Of a stretch of DNA of 64,000 nt, positions 1 through 10,030 are shown piece after piece. Origin of the DNA: Oreohelix idahoensis (Eukaryota > Mollusca > Gastropoda > Stylommatophora > Oreohelicidae); NCBI GenBank assembly GCA_024509875.1, contig JAMPIV010012176.1:186001-250000 (forward strand), in the 5' to 3' direction. Position numbers and translations under genes: made by a program. The notes beneath the pieces were generated by a model that was not told where the DNA came from, did not search any database, and saw only the letters and a list, made by a program, of their open reading frames with translations. The first letter of the stretch is position 1, and each line of letters begins with the position of its first letter.

Positions 1-94
1 TGAAGTACCTATATAGCGTCCGGATTGGAACTGGTGTATCTACAAAAAAATGTCAAATACAGGATGAGCTAAAAATAACTATTAATAAAAATTG

Positions 95-238
95 CTGAGG
101 CTCAAGCTTGGAACCGGATATTTCATGATAGAGGAACCGACATGCGAAGAGTGTCAAGATACAAACACAATTAGACACTTTCTGGTGGACAGCAAACAAA
201 ATGACCAGCAGAGTCAATAACATTAAGACATAATATAG
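95..238 (+). pseudogene. LINE ORF2 C-terminal fragment (Jockey/CR1-like), upstream half
   Basis: Reading the plus strand from 95 gives a stretch beginning LRLKLGTGY and passing through EEPTCEECQ to TIRHFLVD. This resembles the C-terminal end of non-LTR retrotransposon ORF2 proteins, where an RLRxGxT-like segment is followed by a CxxC...H...C cysteine/histidine motif. The last cysteine of the motif appears replaced (FLVD). A stop follows near 220. The fragment is interrupted by the SINE that begins at 249, and the coding trace resumes after it at 612. What is seen is the motif; the family assignment is inferred from its pattern alone, so the clade is not certain. Only the 3' end of the LINE lies in the window. 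Confidence 0.6.
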
Positions 239-248
239 TAACCACGAG
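239..248. repeat. TSD of the SINE, left copy
   Basis: TAACCACGAG, identical to 602-611; it directly abuts the SINE's A-rich tail. Confidence 0.85.
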
Positions 249-601
249 ATTTTTTTTTTTCGTACGCCCGCTAATACTCGAGGCGAAATCTCAGGTTATT
301 ATTTTATGTCTAATCTGACATTGATTTTACGTGAGTATCCCTTTTTCTTGTACAGAGACAGGTGTCCCTCGCCATTCAGGCAAATACTCTCCGATTTCGG
401 AGGTACCCATTACAGCTGGGTCGGCTCAGGAGCCGCCAATCCCTGGTCGACGACACTCCTTCAAATGTCGTCGCCAGGTCTCGAGTTAATCCAGTCCAAA
501 TCACGGTCGACGAAAAATCCTCAAATGCCGTCGCTCGGGTTTGATCCTGAATCACCCGGTCGCCAGAGCGGTGTTGTAACCACTACGCCAGCGCGGCTCC
601 C
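249..601 (-). mobile_element. tRNA-derived SINE with intact pol III boxes and TSD
   Basis: On the minus strand the element starts at 601. It has an A box TGGCGTAGTGGT at 590-579 and a B box GGATCAAACCC at 547-537, both matching RNA polymerase III internal promoter consensus, with box starts 43 nt apart. A tRNA-unrelated body follows, including two imperfect copies of a GTCGACGA-containing segment (about 445-535). It ends in an A-rich tail (poly-T on the plus strand at 250-260). The element is bounded by perfect 10-bp direct repeats, TAACCACGAG, at 239-248 and 602-611. That marks target-primed integration into the LINE fragment around it. It is about 353 bp, a normal SINE length. No functional tRNA is implied. 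Confidence 0.85.
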
Positions 602-611
602 TAACCACGAG
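602..611. repeat. TSD of the SINE, right copy
   Basis: TAACCACGAG, identical to 239-248; it directly abuts the SINE 5' end (GGGAGCCGC on the minus strand). Confidence 0.85.
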
Positions 612-731
612 GTAAAAATGAGTGTAGAAAATCTCATAGACACTAAGACCCCATCAGAAATACAAAAGTTAATAAAACACTATATTACAAAAAACACAAC
701 TAACATAAAAAATAAACATATAAATAAATAA
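612..731 (+). pseudogene. LINE ORF2 C-terminal fragment, downstream half
   Basis: Open plus-strand reading continues after the SINE (KMSVENLIDTKTPSEIQK...) to a stop at 729-731, in a Lys/Asn-rich tail. It is most simply the last ~40 codons of the same LINE protein whose cysteine motif lies at 140-190. The link is by position and orientation; the tail itself has no recognisable motif. Confidence 0.45.
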
Positions 732-962
732 GGATGCGAGCCAGTCTACAGTGGTGGAAGATTTCCCCCAGATTAATATGGATTGACTAAATAACCCTCA
801 ATTGAACATTAAATATATCTCAGTTTAGACAATATCATTTTGTAGATAATAAAACCATATTGAACCATAACTACAAAAGGAAAAATAACAGCAAGAGATA
901 ATATAGTGTAAAGATAAAATAAATTCAAAATAAAAACAAATTAAAATAAATGAAACACATCC
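732..962. other. A-rich DNA, probably LINE 3' UTR remnant
   Basis: Strongly A-rich sequence following the LINE stop codon. I see no open frame, hairpin or repeat boundary in it. Confidence 0.4.
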
Positions 963-1553
963 TGATATGTGAGGGTGTTACATGTTAGTGAGATGTGTGA
1001 GTCTTACATGTTAGTGAAATGTGTGGGTGTCACATGTTAATGAGATGTGTGGATGTTCATGTTAGTAAGAGGTGTGGATGTTACTTGTTAGTGACACGTC
1101 TGTGTTTTGCATGTGTTAGTGTTACAAGTTAGTGAGATGTGTGGGTGTACATGTTTGTGAGATGTGTAGGTGGTATGTGTTAGTGAGATGTATGAGTGTT
1201 ACAAGTTAGTGAAACTAGTTGATGGTACATGTTAGTAAGATGTGTGTGTATTGCATGTTAGTGAGATGTGTGCACCCATCTCACTAACATGTAACATCCA
1301 TACATCTCATTACTATGTACTATCAACACTTTTCACTAGCATGTAACACTCATACATCCACTAACACACAACACCAACATATCTCACTAACATTTTCCAC
1401 CCACACATCACTAACATGAACAATCACACATCTCACTAACATGCAAAACACACACATTTCATTAGCAAGCAACATCGACACAACTTACTAACATGTAAGA
1501 TGCACGCATCTTAGGAACATGTAACACTCACACAGCTCACTATCATGTAACAC
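963..1553. repeat. ~26-bp minisatellite with internal polarity switch
   Basis: Degenerate tandem repeats of a ~26-bp unit containing ACATGTTAGTGAGATGTGTG. Up to about 1268 the units are in the G/T-rich orientation; from 1277 they continue in the complementary orientation (CATCTCACTAACATG). At the switch there is a perfect 15-bp inverted repeat (1254-1268 and 1277-1291) around an 8-nt spacer. The array is interrupted by the solo LTR at 1554 and resumes after 2218 in the second orientation. Confidence 0.9.
1254..1291. repeat. Perfect 15-bp palindrome arms at the array polarity switch
   Basis: CATGTTAGTGAGATG at 1254-1268 and its exact reverse complement at 1277-1291, with spacer TGTGCACC. The units on either side are inverted relative to each other, so the hairpin potential extends imperfectly further outward. 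Confidence 0.9.
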
Positions 1554-2213
1554 TGTCACAGCGTTATTTCGCAGTGCATCTTATATCTTGTGTTCGGCGG
1601 AAAAATCCACTCGAAAAAGCCGAGGTTAGCCAAACTGGTGGGTCATGTGACTACCGGAAGTCGGGGGAAAAGGGCGCAAAATGAGTTAGTGAGATACTAG
1701 CCTTCGTCCAGGAAGGAGGTCCTATTTGTCCCTTATGCCAGCGAGTTCGCTGTGTGATGTATAGTGAGGACTGTAAACTGAGTGCCTTCCATATTTTCTG
1801 ATGGTGATAATTACGTGGTAATTCTAGAGCAGTGTAGGGTCTAGAGTGTATTATCTACAAGCCATAGTTTAACAAGATGTCGATGATTTGAGTGTGTCAT
1901 TGCCTCAGTTTTGCCGCTCAGGTGAGCGATATTCATAGCCTTGATTTTGGTATAATTCGCATGATAGTTTAAGCTGCTAAGACAAGTTTGTAGTGGTATT
2001 TCATTATTGTACTTGATGACTGTGACGGTCGTGTGAGGCCTTATTGAGTGTATAGAGTATTAAAGGGAAGGACATGTTGAAGGTGTTTGTTACTTATGTC
2101 AGCCATTGTTGGGTGGACATACTTCTGGAAGAACGAGCATATTTTGTTATTATAAATCGACACTGCAGTGGTGTAATCCGTGGAGTGTCCTCCACGATAA
2201 GCGGTTCTTGACA
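1554..2213 (+). mobile_element. Solo LTR, TGTCA...TGACA type, with 5-bp TSD
   Basis: A 660-bp non-repetitive block interrupts the minisatellite. It begins TGTCACAGCG and ends TTGACA, giving 5'-TGTCA...TGACA-3' terminal inverted pentamers, as in LTRs. It is flanked by direct repeats AACAC at 1549-1553 and 2214-2218. A diverged copy in inverse orientation occupies 40221-40884, so this is a repeat family and not a chance boundary. No internal retroelement sequence adjoins either copy, which is what LTR-LTR recombination leaves. Short open frames inside it are not convincing genes. Orientation follows the strand on which it begins TGTCAC; the true transcription direction is unknown. Confidence 0.75.
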
Positions 2214-2218
2214 AACAC

Positions 2219-3008
2219 ACACGCATTTCATAAACATGTAACACCCGCACATCTCAATAACATGTAACACCCACACATTTCACTAACATATAAAACCCAC
2301 ACATCTCAATAACAAGTAACACCCATACATTTCACGAACATGTAACAATCACACATCTAAATAACATGTATACCGACACATCTCACAAAAATATAAAACA
2401 CACACGCCTCACTAACGTGTAACACAAACGTCTCAGTAACATGTAACACCCACACAATTAACTAACATCTAACACCTACATGTCTCATTAACAAGTAACA
2501 CCCACACATCTCAGTAAACATGTAATAACCACACTTCTCACTAACATGTAACCCTCACACATCCCCCTAGCATGTAATTCACACACATGTCACATACATG
2601 TAACACCCATACACCTCACTAACATGTTACATGCCCACATATCCAACCAACATGTAACAACCATACATCTCATGAACAAGTAACAGCCGCACATCTCACT
2701 AACAGGTAACACCCAAACATCTCACTAACATATAACATCCACATCTCATCAACATGTTACACCTATACATCTCATTACCGTGTAACACCTGAGAATCTCA
2801 CTAACATATAACACCAGCACATCTTACTAACATGCAATACCCATACTTCTCATTAACAAGTAATACCCACACATCTCGCTAACATGTAACAACTACACTT
2901 CTGACAAACAAGTAACACCCATACATCTCACTAATAAGCAGCACCCACACCTCTCACTAGCAAGCAGCACCCACTCTTCTTACTAACAAGCAACACCCAC
3001 ACATCTCA
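2219..3008. repeat. ~26-bp minisatellite (CATCTCACTAACATGTAACA type)
   Basis: About 30 degenerate units with the core CATCTCACTAAC followed by ATGTAACACCCACA or AAGTAACACCC. It continues the array at 1277-1553, from which it is separated by the solo LTR. Confidence 0.9.
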
Positions 3009-3124
3009 CTTTCTTCAGCATGGGGTATCGGGCCCCATGCACAACCCTCTTTAGTCGGTTTTTACGACATGCATGGTAGGAAACAGTGTTACTATTCTGT
3101 GCTCCCCTTGCGGGCCCCAGTAAC
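3009..3124 (-). pseudogene. RTE LINE 5'-UTR fragment inside the satellite
   Basis: The segment TTCTTCAGCATGGGGTATC...GTTTTTACGACATGCATGG matches the plus-strand sequence at 8690-8800, which is the 5' end of the RTE LINE (minus strand). Only the 5' leader is present and it is flanked by satellite units. Equivalent pieces occur at 4877-4992 and 9807-9870. Confidence 0.7.
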
Positions 3125-4262
3125 ACACAGGTGCATACATCTCTCTAACATCCAAAATCATCCACATCTCACTAACAAGTAACACACAGGTGCATACATC
3201 TCTCTAACATCCAAAATCATCCACATCTCACTAACAAGTAACACGCAGGTGCATACATCTCTCTAACATCCAAAATCATCCACATCTCACTAACACAGGT
3301 GCATACATCTCTCTAAATCCAAAGTCCACATTCACTAACAGGTGCATACATCTCTCTAACACACAGGTGTATACATCTCTCAAACAAAATCATCAACATC
3401 TCACTAACAAGTAATCCACAGGTGCATACACTCTAACATCCAAAAGCATCCACATCACACTAACAAGTAACACACAGGTGCATACATCTCTCTAACATCC
3501 AAAATCATCCACATCTCACTAACAAGTAACACACAGGTGCATACATCTCTCTAACATCCAAAATCATCCACATCTCACTAACAAGTAACACACAGGTGTA
3601 TACATCTCTCTAACATCCAAAATCATCCACATCTCACTAACAAGTAACACGCAGGTGCATACATCTCTCTAACATCCAAAATCATCCACATCTCACTAAC
3701 AAGTAACACACAGGTGCATACATCTCTCTACCATCCAAAATCATCCACACCTCACTAACAAGTAAACACACAGGTGCATACATCTCTAACATCCAAAATC
3801 ATCCACATCTCCTAACAAGTCATACATCTCTCACATCCAAAATCATCAAATCTCACTAACAAGTAACACACAGGTGCATACATCTCTCTAACATCCAAAA
3901 TCATCAACATCTCACTAAACAAGTAAACACACAGTGTCATCCAAAAATCCACACACCTAACAAGTAAAACAGGTTTATGTATACATCTCTTAACAAAATC
4001 ATTAATCTAACTAACATTACACAGGGCATGCTAACATACACACATCTCACTAACATAGCTTACCATCTCTCTAAAAAATAACAAGTCCACATCTCTCTAT
4101 CATCCAAAATACATCCACACACTAACACACAGGTGTACATTTTTTTCATCAACATCACTGTAACACACAGGTCATAGTAACACACAGCATAAAGCATCAT
4201 CATCACATCTCATAACAAGTAACACGCAGGTGCAATACATTCTTCTAAGGATCCAAAATCTC
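3125..4262. repeat. 59-bp higher-order minisatellite
   Basis: A 59-bp unit (GTAACACACAGGTGCATACA, then CTCTCTAACATCCAAAATCA, then TCCACATCTCACTAACAA) is repeated nearly exactly from 3125 to about 3900 and decays to ragged, shortened copies by 4260. The unit is a fusion of two diverged versions of the ~26-bp satellite monomer. Confidence 0.9.
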
Positions 4263-4690
4263 CAAACACAAATTACATAAAACATTTTTAGCATTAATTA
4301 TTAGTCATTATTTAATTCTATTTATTTTCAAATTTTTTTTAAAAACAAATTTGCATTATTGTAATTCATATTTTAACATTACAAATTTCAACAATTTTCT
4401 TACTTCATTAGTTTATCACTGAGTATATTATTCTTTTTGACTAGTGATTTGAATGTAAAATTGTTATTTGCGTATCTTTTTAACTTTGCATTTATTTGAA
4501 GATAACGTTTATTTAGTATTTCAATTATATATGTAATACATTTTTGTAATGTTGCTGTTACTAATATTTTTCACATTAGTATGTTTCTTCCTACTTTTGA
4601 TTATAATGTGTGGGATAATTTTGGAAGTTCTATTTTTTCCTCACTAATGATTAAACTGGTGCTAATATTATCTTTATAATTTTATTAACA
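4263..4690. repeat. AT-rich spacer unit of the complex satellite
   Basis: AT-rich DNA with no coding features. It is repeated, diverged, at about 5236-5370 and 8985-9630, including GACTAGTGATT and CCTCACTAATGATT motifs in the same order. It is part of the higher-order repeat that includes the minisatellite and LINE-leader pieces. Confidence 0.7.
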
Positions 4691-5136
4691 CATTTCACTA
4701 ATATGTAACACATGCGCTTCTGACAAACAGGTGACACCCACACATCTCGCCAACAAGTAACAGCCACACCTCTCACTAACAAATAGCACCTAAACATCTC
4801 ACTACCGCATAACAGCCATACACTTTGCTAACAAATAACACCCACACCTCTTACAAACAAGCAACACCCACACATCTGACTTTATTCAACATGGGGTATC
4901 TGGCCCCATGCACAACTTTCCTTTATCGGTTTTTACGACATGCATGGTAGGAGACAGTGTTACTATTCTGTGCTCCCCTAACGGGTCCAGGTAACACACA
5001 GGTGTATACATCTCTCTAACATCCACCATCATCCACATCTCACTAACAAGTAACACCAACACTTCTAACCACACACCTCACGAACACATAGTTTACATAA
5101 TCTCTCGAACATTTAGCACACATACCTCCCAACAAG

Positions 5137-5168
<32 letters not shown>

Positions 5169-5597
5169 CAATTTTTTTTAAAGAAATGGGTGGAGAAAGG
5201 ATAAGCATCAAATCAGCTTCATTTGCTTCCGCTCATCCACCATTTTGGGAGTGTACAAGGTATATCTCATTAAACATATTCTTCAGCTATATTTATAGTA
5301 ATTATTGTAATTTTGGAAGTCCCATAGTTTCCTCACTAATGATTCAAACTGGTGCTAACATTATTTTTATAATTGTATTAACACATCTCATTAACATGTA
5401 ACAGATGCGCTTCTGACAAACAGGTAACACCCACACATCTCGCCAACTAGTAACACCTCTCACTAACAAACAGCAACCACACATCTCACTACAGCATAAC
5501 AGCCACACATTTCACAAACAAATAACACACATATCTCTTACAAACAAGCGGCACCCACACCTCTCCCTAACAAGAACCACCCATACATCTCATTCAT
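4691..5597. repeat. Second copy of the complex satellite unit
   Basis: Minisatellite units (4691-4876) are followed by a LINE-leader fragment (4877-4992), more minisatellite, an (AC)14 run at about 5140-5167, and a GC-richer segment AAAGAAATGGGTGGAGAAAG (about 5180) also present at about 8870. A shortened AT-rich spacer (5236-5370) and minisatellite units to the LINE 3' end at 5591 complete it. The order mirrors 3009-4690 and 8800-9870, so the whole composite has been duplicated. Confidence 0.7.
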
Positions 5598-6087
5598 TCA
5601 TTCATAACCCTTCACTCCCAAAGGAGCATAGACGTCAACAAACACATGCCAAGTCCTTCTGTCACGTGTCATCTTCTCAAGTTCTTTCCACGTTCTCCTC
5701 ATCATTTTCACCTGTTTCCATCTCTCTTCTCCATGTGCTTCTTGGTCTACCTCTGCTTTTCTTGCCCTGGGGATTCCAGAACAAGGACTGTCTTGTAATG
5801 CTATCAACAGGTTAACTCAGTGTGTGTCCTATCCATCGCCATCGTCTTCTTCTCATCTCTTGTTCCACTGGCACTTGTTTAGTTCTTGTCATCATTTCCA
5901 CGTTGGTAACCTTGTCATACCATTTTAATCCCTCTATTCTACGCAAGCACTCATTTATGAAAGTCTGTAGCTTTTGGTTGTTGTCTTTGTTGTTCTCCAT
6001 GTCTCCGAGCCATACAATAGGACTGACTTGACATTTGAGTTGAAGATTCTTATTTTCGTGTTGGATCCGATTTCTCTTGATCTCCAT
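5598..6087 (-). pseudogene. RTE LINE C-terminal tail
   Basis: Two overlapping frames give LRRIEGLKWYDKVTNVEMM...RRRWRWIGHTLS and then KKSRGRPRSTWRREME. These are the RT-distal RWxGH and GRPxxxW motifs common at the C-terminus of such LINE proteins. They are separated by a frameshift near 5810. Confidence 0.7.
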
Positions 6088-6863
6088 ATATTTCCCAATG
6101 CAATGAATGCTCCTCTTGCTTTTTGTATTCTTATTTTGATATCACTGTCTGTCCCTCCAACTTTGTCTATATTGCTGCCAAGATATGTGTACGATTCTAC
6201 ATCTTGTATTGGTGTTTCTTCAAGTTCAACCCTGTTATCATTACCTGCATTTATTCTCATTATCGTTGTCTTTTCCCTGTGTATTTTCAGACCCAATTGC
6301 TGTGACCTCTCATGGAGTGTTTTCAATTTGTCCTGCATCTGATTACGGTTAAGGGACAGAAGAGCCAAGTCATCAGCAAAATTCAGATCATCCGACTGCT
6401 TAGTCAGAGTCCACTGCATTCCATTTCTGTTGTGTGTTGTCGATGATCTCATAACCCAGTCTATTGCTAGTTAGAAAAGAAATGGAGACAAGAGGCATCC
6501 CTGTTGCACTCCTGTTCTTATCCCAAACGGTTCTGTAAGCTGTCCTTCATGAAGAAATCTACATGTCATGTCTTCATATGTATTCGTTATTAAATTAATG
6601 ATCTTCAGGGAAACTCCATAATGCCTCATCAATTTTCAAAGTGATTCTCTGTCCTCACTGTCAAATGCCTTTTAGTAGTCCATAAAGCCGATGTATAGTG
6701 GTGAATTCCATTCCAGACTTTGTTCAACTATTATTCTCAAAGTGGCTATCTGGTCTGTACAGGATCTGTTTTGTCGAAAACCTGCTTGTTCATCTCTTAG
6801 TTTCTTGTCTATGGACTCTTTTAATCTCTCGAGGATAATCCTGTTTAATACGTTTCCTGGCAC
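5955..6863 (-). pseudogene. RTE LINE reverse transcriptase, broken
   Basis: Minus-strand pieces carry reverse-transcriptase blocks in order. At 6863-6672 are LRDEQAGFRQNRSCTDQI (RT blocks 1-2) and YIGFMDY, where an in-frame stop follows in place of the residue before KAFD. At 6452-5955 are FADDLALLS (the YxDD-box equivalent, FADD), LGLKIHREKT and YLGSNIDKVGGTDSDIK (thumb region). The stretch between them (about 6455-6670) holds several stops. The RT would copy the LINE RNA at the nicked target. No RNase H domain is seen, consistent with RTE. Confidence 0.8.
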
Positions 6864-7183
6864 TGATAGTAACAGTATTCCTCTATAATTTGTGCACCCT
6901 TCTTAGGCAATTTAACCAGATATCCTTCTTTCCAATCTGCTGGTATCTCTTCCTTTTCCTAGACTTTACCAAGTAATTTATATAACATCTCTGTAGCAGT
7001 GTCGATATCTGCTTTGATGGCCTCTGCTGGAATGCCATCAGGCCCAGAAGCTTTTCCATCTCTTAGAAGCTTTATGGCGTTCTTTATTTCTTCCTTCGTT
7101 GGACTTTCACCGTTAATTTGTAGCTCTTCTTCTGCTGGTTGGATGTCAGGGGGTTTTGTGGAGCTGGTCTATTGAGAAGGTCT

Positions 7184-7832
7184 TCAAAATATTCTGTCCA
7201 CCTCTTCATTTGCTCTTGTATATTGCTGAGCAGTTTTCCCATTTTTGTCTTTTATGAGGCAACTTGTCTGCTTGTATTTCCCTGTCAGCTTCTTTGTGCT
7301 GCTATACAGTTCTCTCATATTCCCTTTGGCTGCAGCATCTTCTGCCTCTCTTGCCAATTCCTCAATATACTTCCTTTTGTCTCTTTTGATACTTCTTTTC
7401 ACTTGTTTGTTTGCTTCTATGTACATTTCTTAAACCTTGGCTTTTGAACTTCTGGTTTTGCTTGTGTTTAAATCTGCTTTCTTGTTTTTTCTGTCTTATC
7501 TTATTGATGGTTTCTGTTGTTAACCATGCTTTTTTTTGTCGTTCCCTTTTCCCCAGTATTTCTTCACATGTCTCATTCCATAGCGTTTTGATTTGCTGCC
7601 AATAGTCTTCTGTATTCTCTGCATCTTCCAGCTGTTGGAGAACTTGGAATTTGTTGGATATTGTGATCGCAAACTTTTCTCTTGTTTCTTGATTTCTTAG
7701 ATGTCCTACATTAAATTGTTGTCTATAATTTTTCATTGTTGCATATCTCTTGAGTTTCATTTTTACTTTGGCTATCAGAGGGTGGTGATCAGATTCCACA
7801 TCTGCTCCTCTATATACCTTTACATCCTGCAA
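7184..7832 (-). pseudogene. RTE LINE linker between endonuclease and RT
   Basis: Two overlapping minus-strand frames (7362-7832 and 7184-7426) continue from the endonuclease. The first includes VESDHHPLIAKVKMKLKR, typical of the end of the LINE endonuclease domain (SDH motif). Then come a Lys/Gln-rich linker and a segment ending MRELYSSTKKLTGKYK...DKNG, the usual lead-in to the RT. At least one frameshift near 7400 separates them. Confidence 0.7.
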
Positions 7833-7847
7833 TGATGATCTAAACTT

Positions 7848-8549
7848 CTAGTTTATGCATATATGATCTATCTGATTTTCTGTTCTATGGTCTGGTGATA
7901 TATATGTTGCCTTGTGTATTCTCTTATGTGGAAACATGCGTCCTCCAATAGCCAGTTGATTTGAAGCACAGAAGTTTGAGAATAGTTCCCCATTTTCATT
8001 CATTATTCCCAGCCCATGTTTTCCCATGACTTCTTCAAAGCCGGTGTTGACTATACCTATTTTTGCATTCATGTCACCCATCAAAATTGTGATGTCTCTT
8101 CTTTTTACTTTTTCCAAAATTTCCTGTAGTCTAGTATAAAATGCTTCTTTCACAGACTCTTCTTTGTCATTAGTTGGTGCATAACATTGGATGACATTTA
8201 CATTTATTTTCTTTTTAGCTGTTTTAAAGGTAGCTGTTATTATTCTGGGTCCAACGGCTTCCCATTCAACGAGTGCTTTCTGTGCTTCTTTAGATAACAT
8301 AAGAGCTACCACTTCACTGTGGTGTGAACTTTCGTCTTCATGTCCTGAGGACAGCACCAATTCACCTGTGATGAGTTTCTTCTTGTCTACCCCCTTCCAC
8401 TTTGTTTCACACAGTCCCAGAACCTCGATTTTATATTCCCTCATTTCTGCTGCTACTTGTGCCACTTTCCCTTGTTCGTTTAATGTCCGAACATTCCAGG
8501 TGCCAAATCTGGAAGTTCTCCTAGAAGAAAGGAGGTTAGTCAGTAACAC
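7848..8549 (-). pseudogene. RTE LINE apurinic-type endonuclease domain
   Basis: A 233-codon piece with the exonuclease/endonuclease/phosphatase signature: FGTWNVRTLNEQGK near residue 16, LCETKW (metal-binding Glu), CYAPTNDKE, LMGDMNAKIG (Asp/Asn pair) and IDHICIN (catalytic Asp-His) at the end. These are the residues used to nick target DNA for target-primed reverse transcription. The domain looks intact, but the frame closes directly after DHICIN and reading continues in another frame (7362-7832) toward the RT. That makes it a fragment of a dead ORF2. Confidence 0.85.
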
Positions 8550-8810
8550 AGACTCCTTTCAGCTTTCTCTGTGTTGCATCATACGCCTCCCTGCGAGAGG
8601 ACCTTCCCCTGTCTTCGATGGCTGTGTTTTATTTTCCTTAAATGACTTGTCCATGTTTGTTGAAGTTTTTTGTGGTTTAAACTTTTTTACAGGATAGGGC
8701 AGCCAGCCCCATGCCCAACCCTCCTTAGTCGCTTTCTACGACATGCTTGGCAGGGAACAGTGTTATTATTCTTTGCTCCCCTTTTGGGCCCCGGTAACTC
8801 ACGGGTGATA

Positions 8811-9057
8811 CATCTCATTACTGCATATATACCTCTTTAACAAATTGCACACACATCAATTTTTTTTTTAAAGAAATGGGTGGAGAGCGGATAATCATCA
8901 GATCAGCTTCATTTGCCTCCGCTCATCCACCTTTTTTGGGAGAGTCTATCTCATTAAAAACATTCATCAGCTATAATTGTAGTAATTACTGTATTTCTTT
9001 ATTTTCAACTTTTTTAGAACGTAAAATATTGTGCATATCAATATACGTGGTTTAATA
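8811..9057. repeat. Third copy of the complex satellite unit, left part
   Basis: Contains the AAAGAAATGGGTGGAGAGCG segment (compare about 5180) and the start of the AT-rich spacer (compare 4300). It is broken by the MITE at 9058. Confidence 0.65.
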
Positions 9058-9316
9058 CAGGTTGTTTATAAAGGCGCTGTGCAGTGAATTTGAAAAATAT
9101 TTTAGCAAGTACGTCACGTATGATGCAAATTTACGTCATGATATTCTGTGTTCCACAATCCCGTTCCGTGTGCAGCATTTCACAACAAGTCGTTGTTATA
9201 TTCACGGTTTCATTGCTGAAAGGAAATGGTGTTAGCCATTGAAAACAGGGTGTTTTTGGTGACGTAGTCTCGCCCGGGCGTATATTTCACTGCACAGCGA
9301 CTTTATAAACACCCTG
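9058..9316. mobile_element. MITE with ~33-bp terminal inverted repeats
   Basis: 259-bp element. The left end CAGGTTGTTTATAAAGGCGC at 9058 continues through TGTGCAGTGAATT to 9090. The right end (9284-9316) is its near-perfect reverse complement, starting CAGGGTGTTTATAAAGTCGC on the minus strand. There is no coding capacity. It interrupts the AT-rich satellite spacer, whose paralogue at 4263-4690 lacks it, so it is a real insertion. The target duplication cannot be fixed (TTTAATA on the left, GTATTA on the right), so the superfamily is open. Confidence 0.75.
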
Positions 9317-10030
9317 GTATTATCATTTTCTAACTTCATTAGTTTATCGCTGAGTATATTAGTCTTTTTGACTAGTGATTAAAATGTTAAATTTTTATTT
9401 ACATATTTTTTAACTTTCCATTTATTTGCAGATAACATTTATTTAGTATTTATATTATATATTACGTATTAAATTTGTGTAATGTTGCTGTTATTAATAT
9501 TTTTGACATTAGTATGTTTCTTCCTACATTTGATTATAGTAAGTGGGATAATTTTGGAAGTTCTGTTTTTTTCCTCACTAATGATTAAACTGGTGCGAAT
9601 ATTATTTTTAAAATTGTATTAACACATCTCACTAATATGTAACACATGGGCTTCTGACAAACAGGTAACACCCACACATCTCGCTAACAAGTAACAGCCA
9701 CACCTCTCACTAACAAATAGCACCCAAACATCTCACTACCGCATAACAGCCATACATTTTGCTAACACATAACACCCACACCTCTTACAAACAGGCAACA
9801 CCCACACATCTGACTTTCTTCAGCATGGGGTATCTGGCCCCATGCACAACCCTCCTTAGTCGGTTTTTACGAGGAGAGAGCACAAGTACCAGATGAGCTT
9901 TATTTGCCTCCACTCATCAACTATTTCAGGAAAGACATATTCTTTTGTTATAATTATGGTATTCATTATAATTTTTATTTTCAACTTTTGTTACATTTAC
10001 AAATAAAGTTACTTAAAAATGATAGGACAT
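9317..10030. repeat. Third copy of the complex satellite unit, right part
   Basis: AT-rich spacer (to about 9620), minisatellite units (9620-9806), an RTE LINE leader fragment (9807-9870) and a degraded copy of the CCTCCGCTCATCC-type segment (about 9880-9960). The order matches the unit ending near 5590. Confidence 0.65.

Larger units (their letters stand above)
5591..8810 (-). mobile_element. RTE-type LINE, nearly full length, decayed
   Basis: A ~3.2-kb minus-strand element, the usual RTE length, with endonuclease then reverse transcriptase in order and a 3' end of ATGA-type tetranucleotide repeats (CATTCATTCATTCAT on plus, 5591-5605). The 5' leader (8690-8810) is the segment also found as isolated islands at 3009, 4877, 9807 and 27875. 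The protein is broken into at least six reading pieces by stops and frameshifts, so it is inactive. It sits inside the satellite field, and satellite-unit sequence resumes on both sides. Clade placement rests on length, domain order and tail repeat. Confidence 0.85.

Noticed and set aside
537..601. tRNA gene suggested by A and B boxes
   Set aside because: The boxes belong to a 353-bp SINE with TSD and A-tail; no cloverleaf with paired acceptor ends is evident.
306..731. 141-codon plus-strand ORF as a gene
   Set aside because: It runs antisense through the SINE and then into the LINE C-terminal remnant.
2041..2276. Two short minus-strand ORFs
   Set aside because: They cross the solo LTR/minisatellite boundary and have no protein resemblance.
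8191..8697. 168-codon plus-strand ORF
   Set aside because: Antisense shadow of the LINE endonuclease, with hydrophobic Ser/Cys-rich composition.
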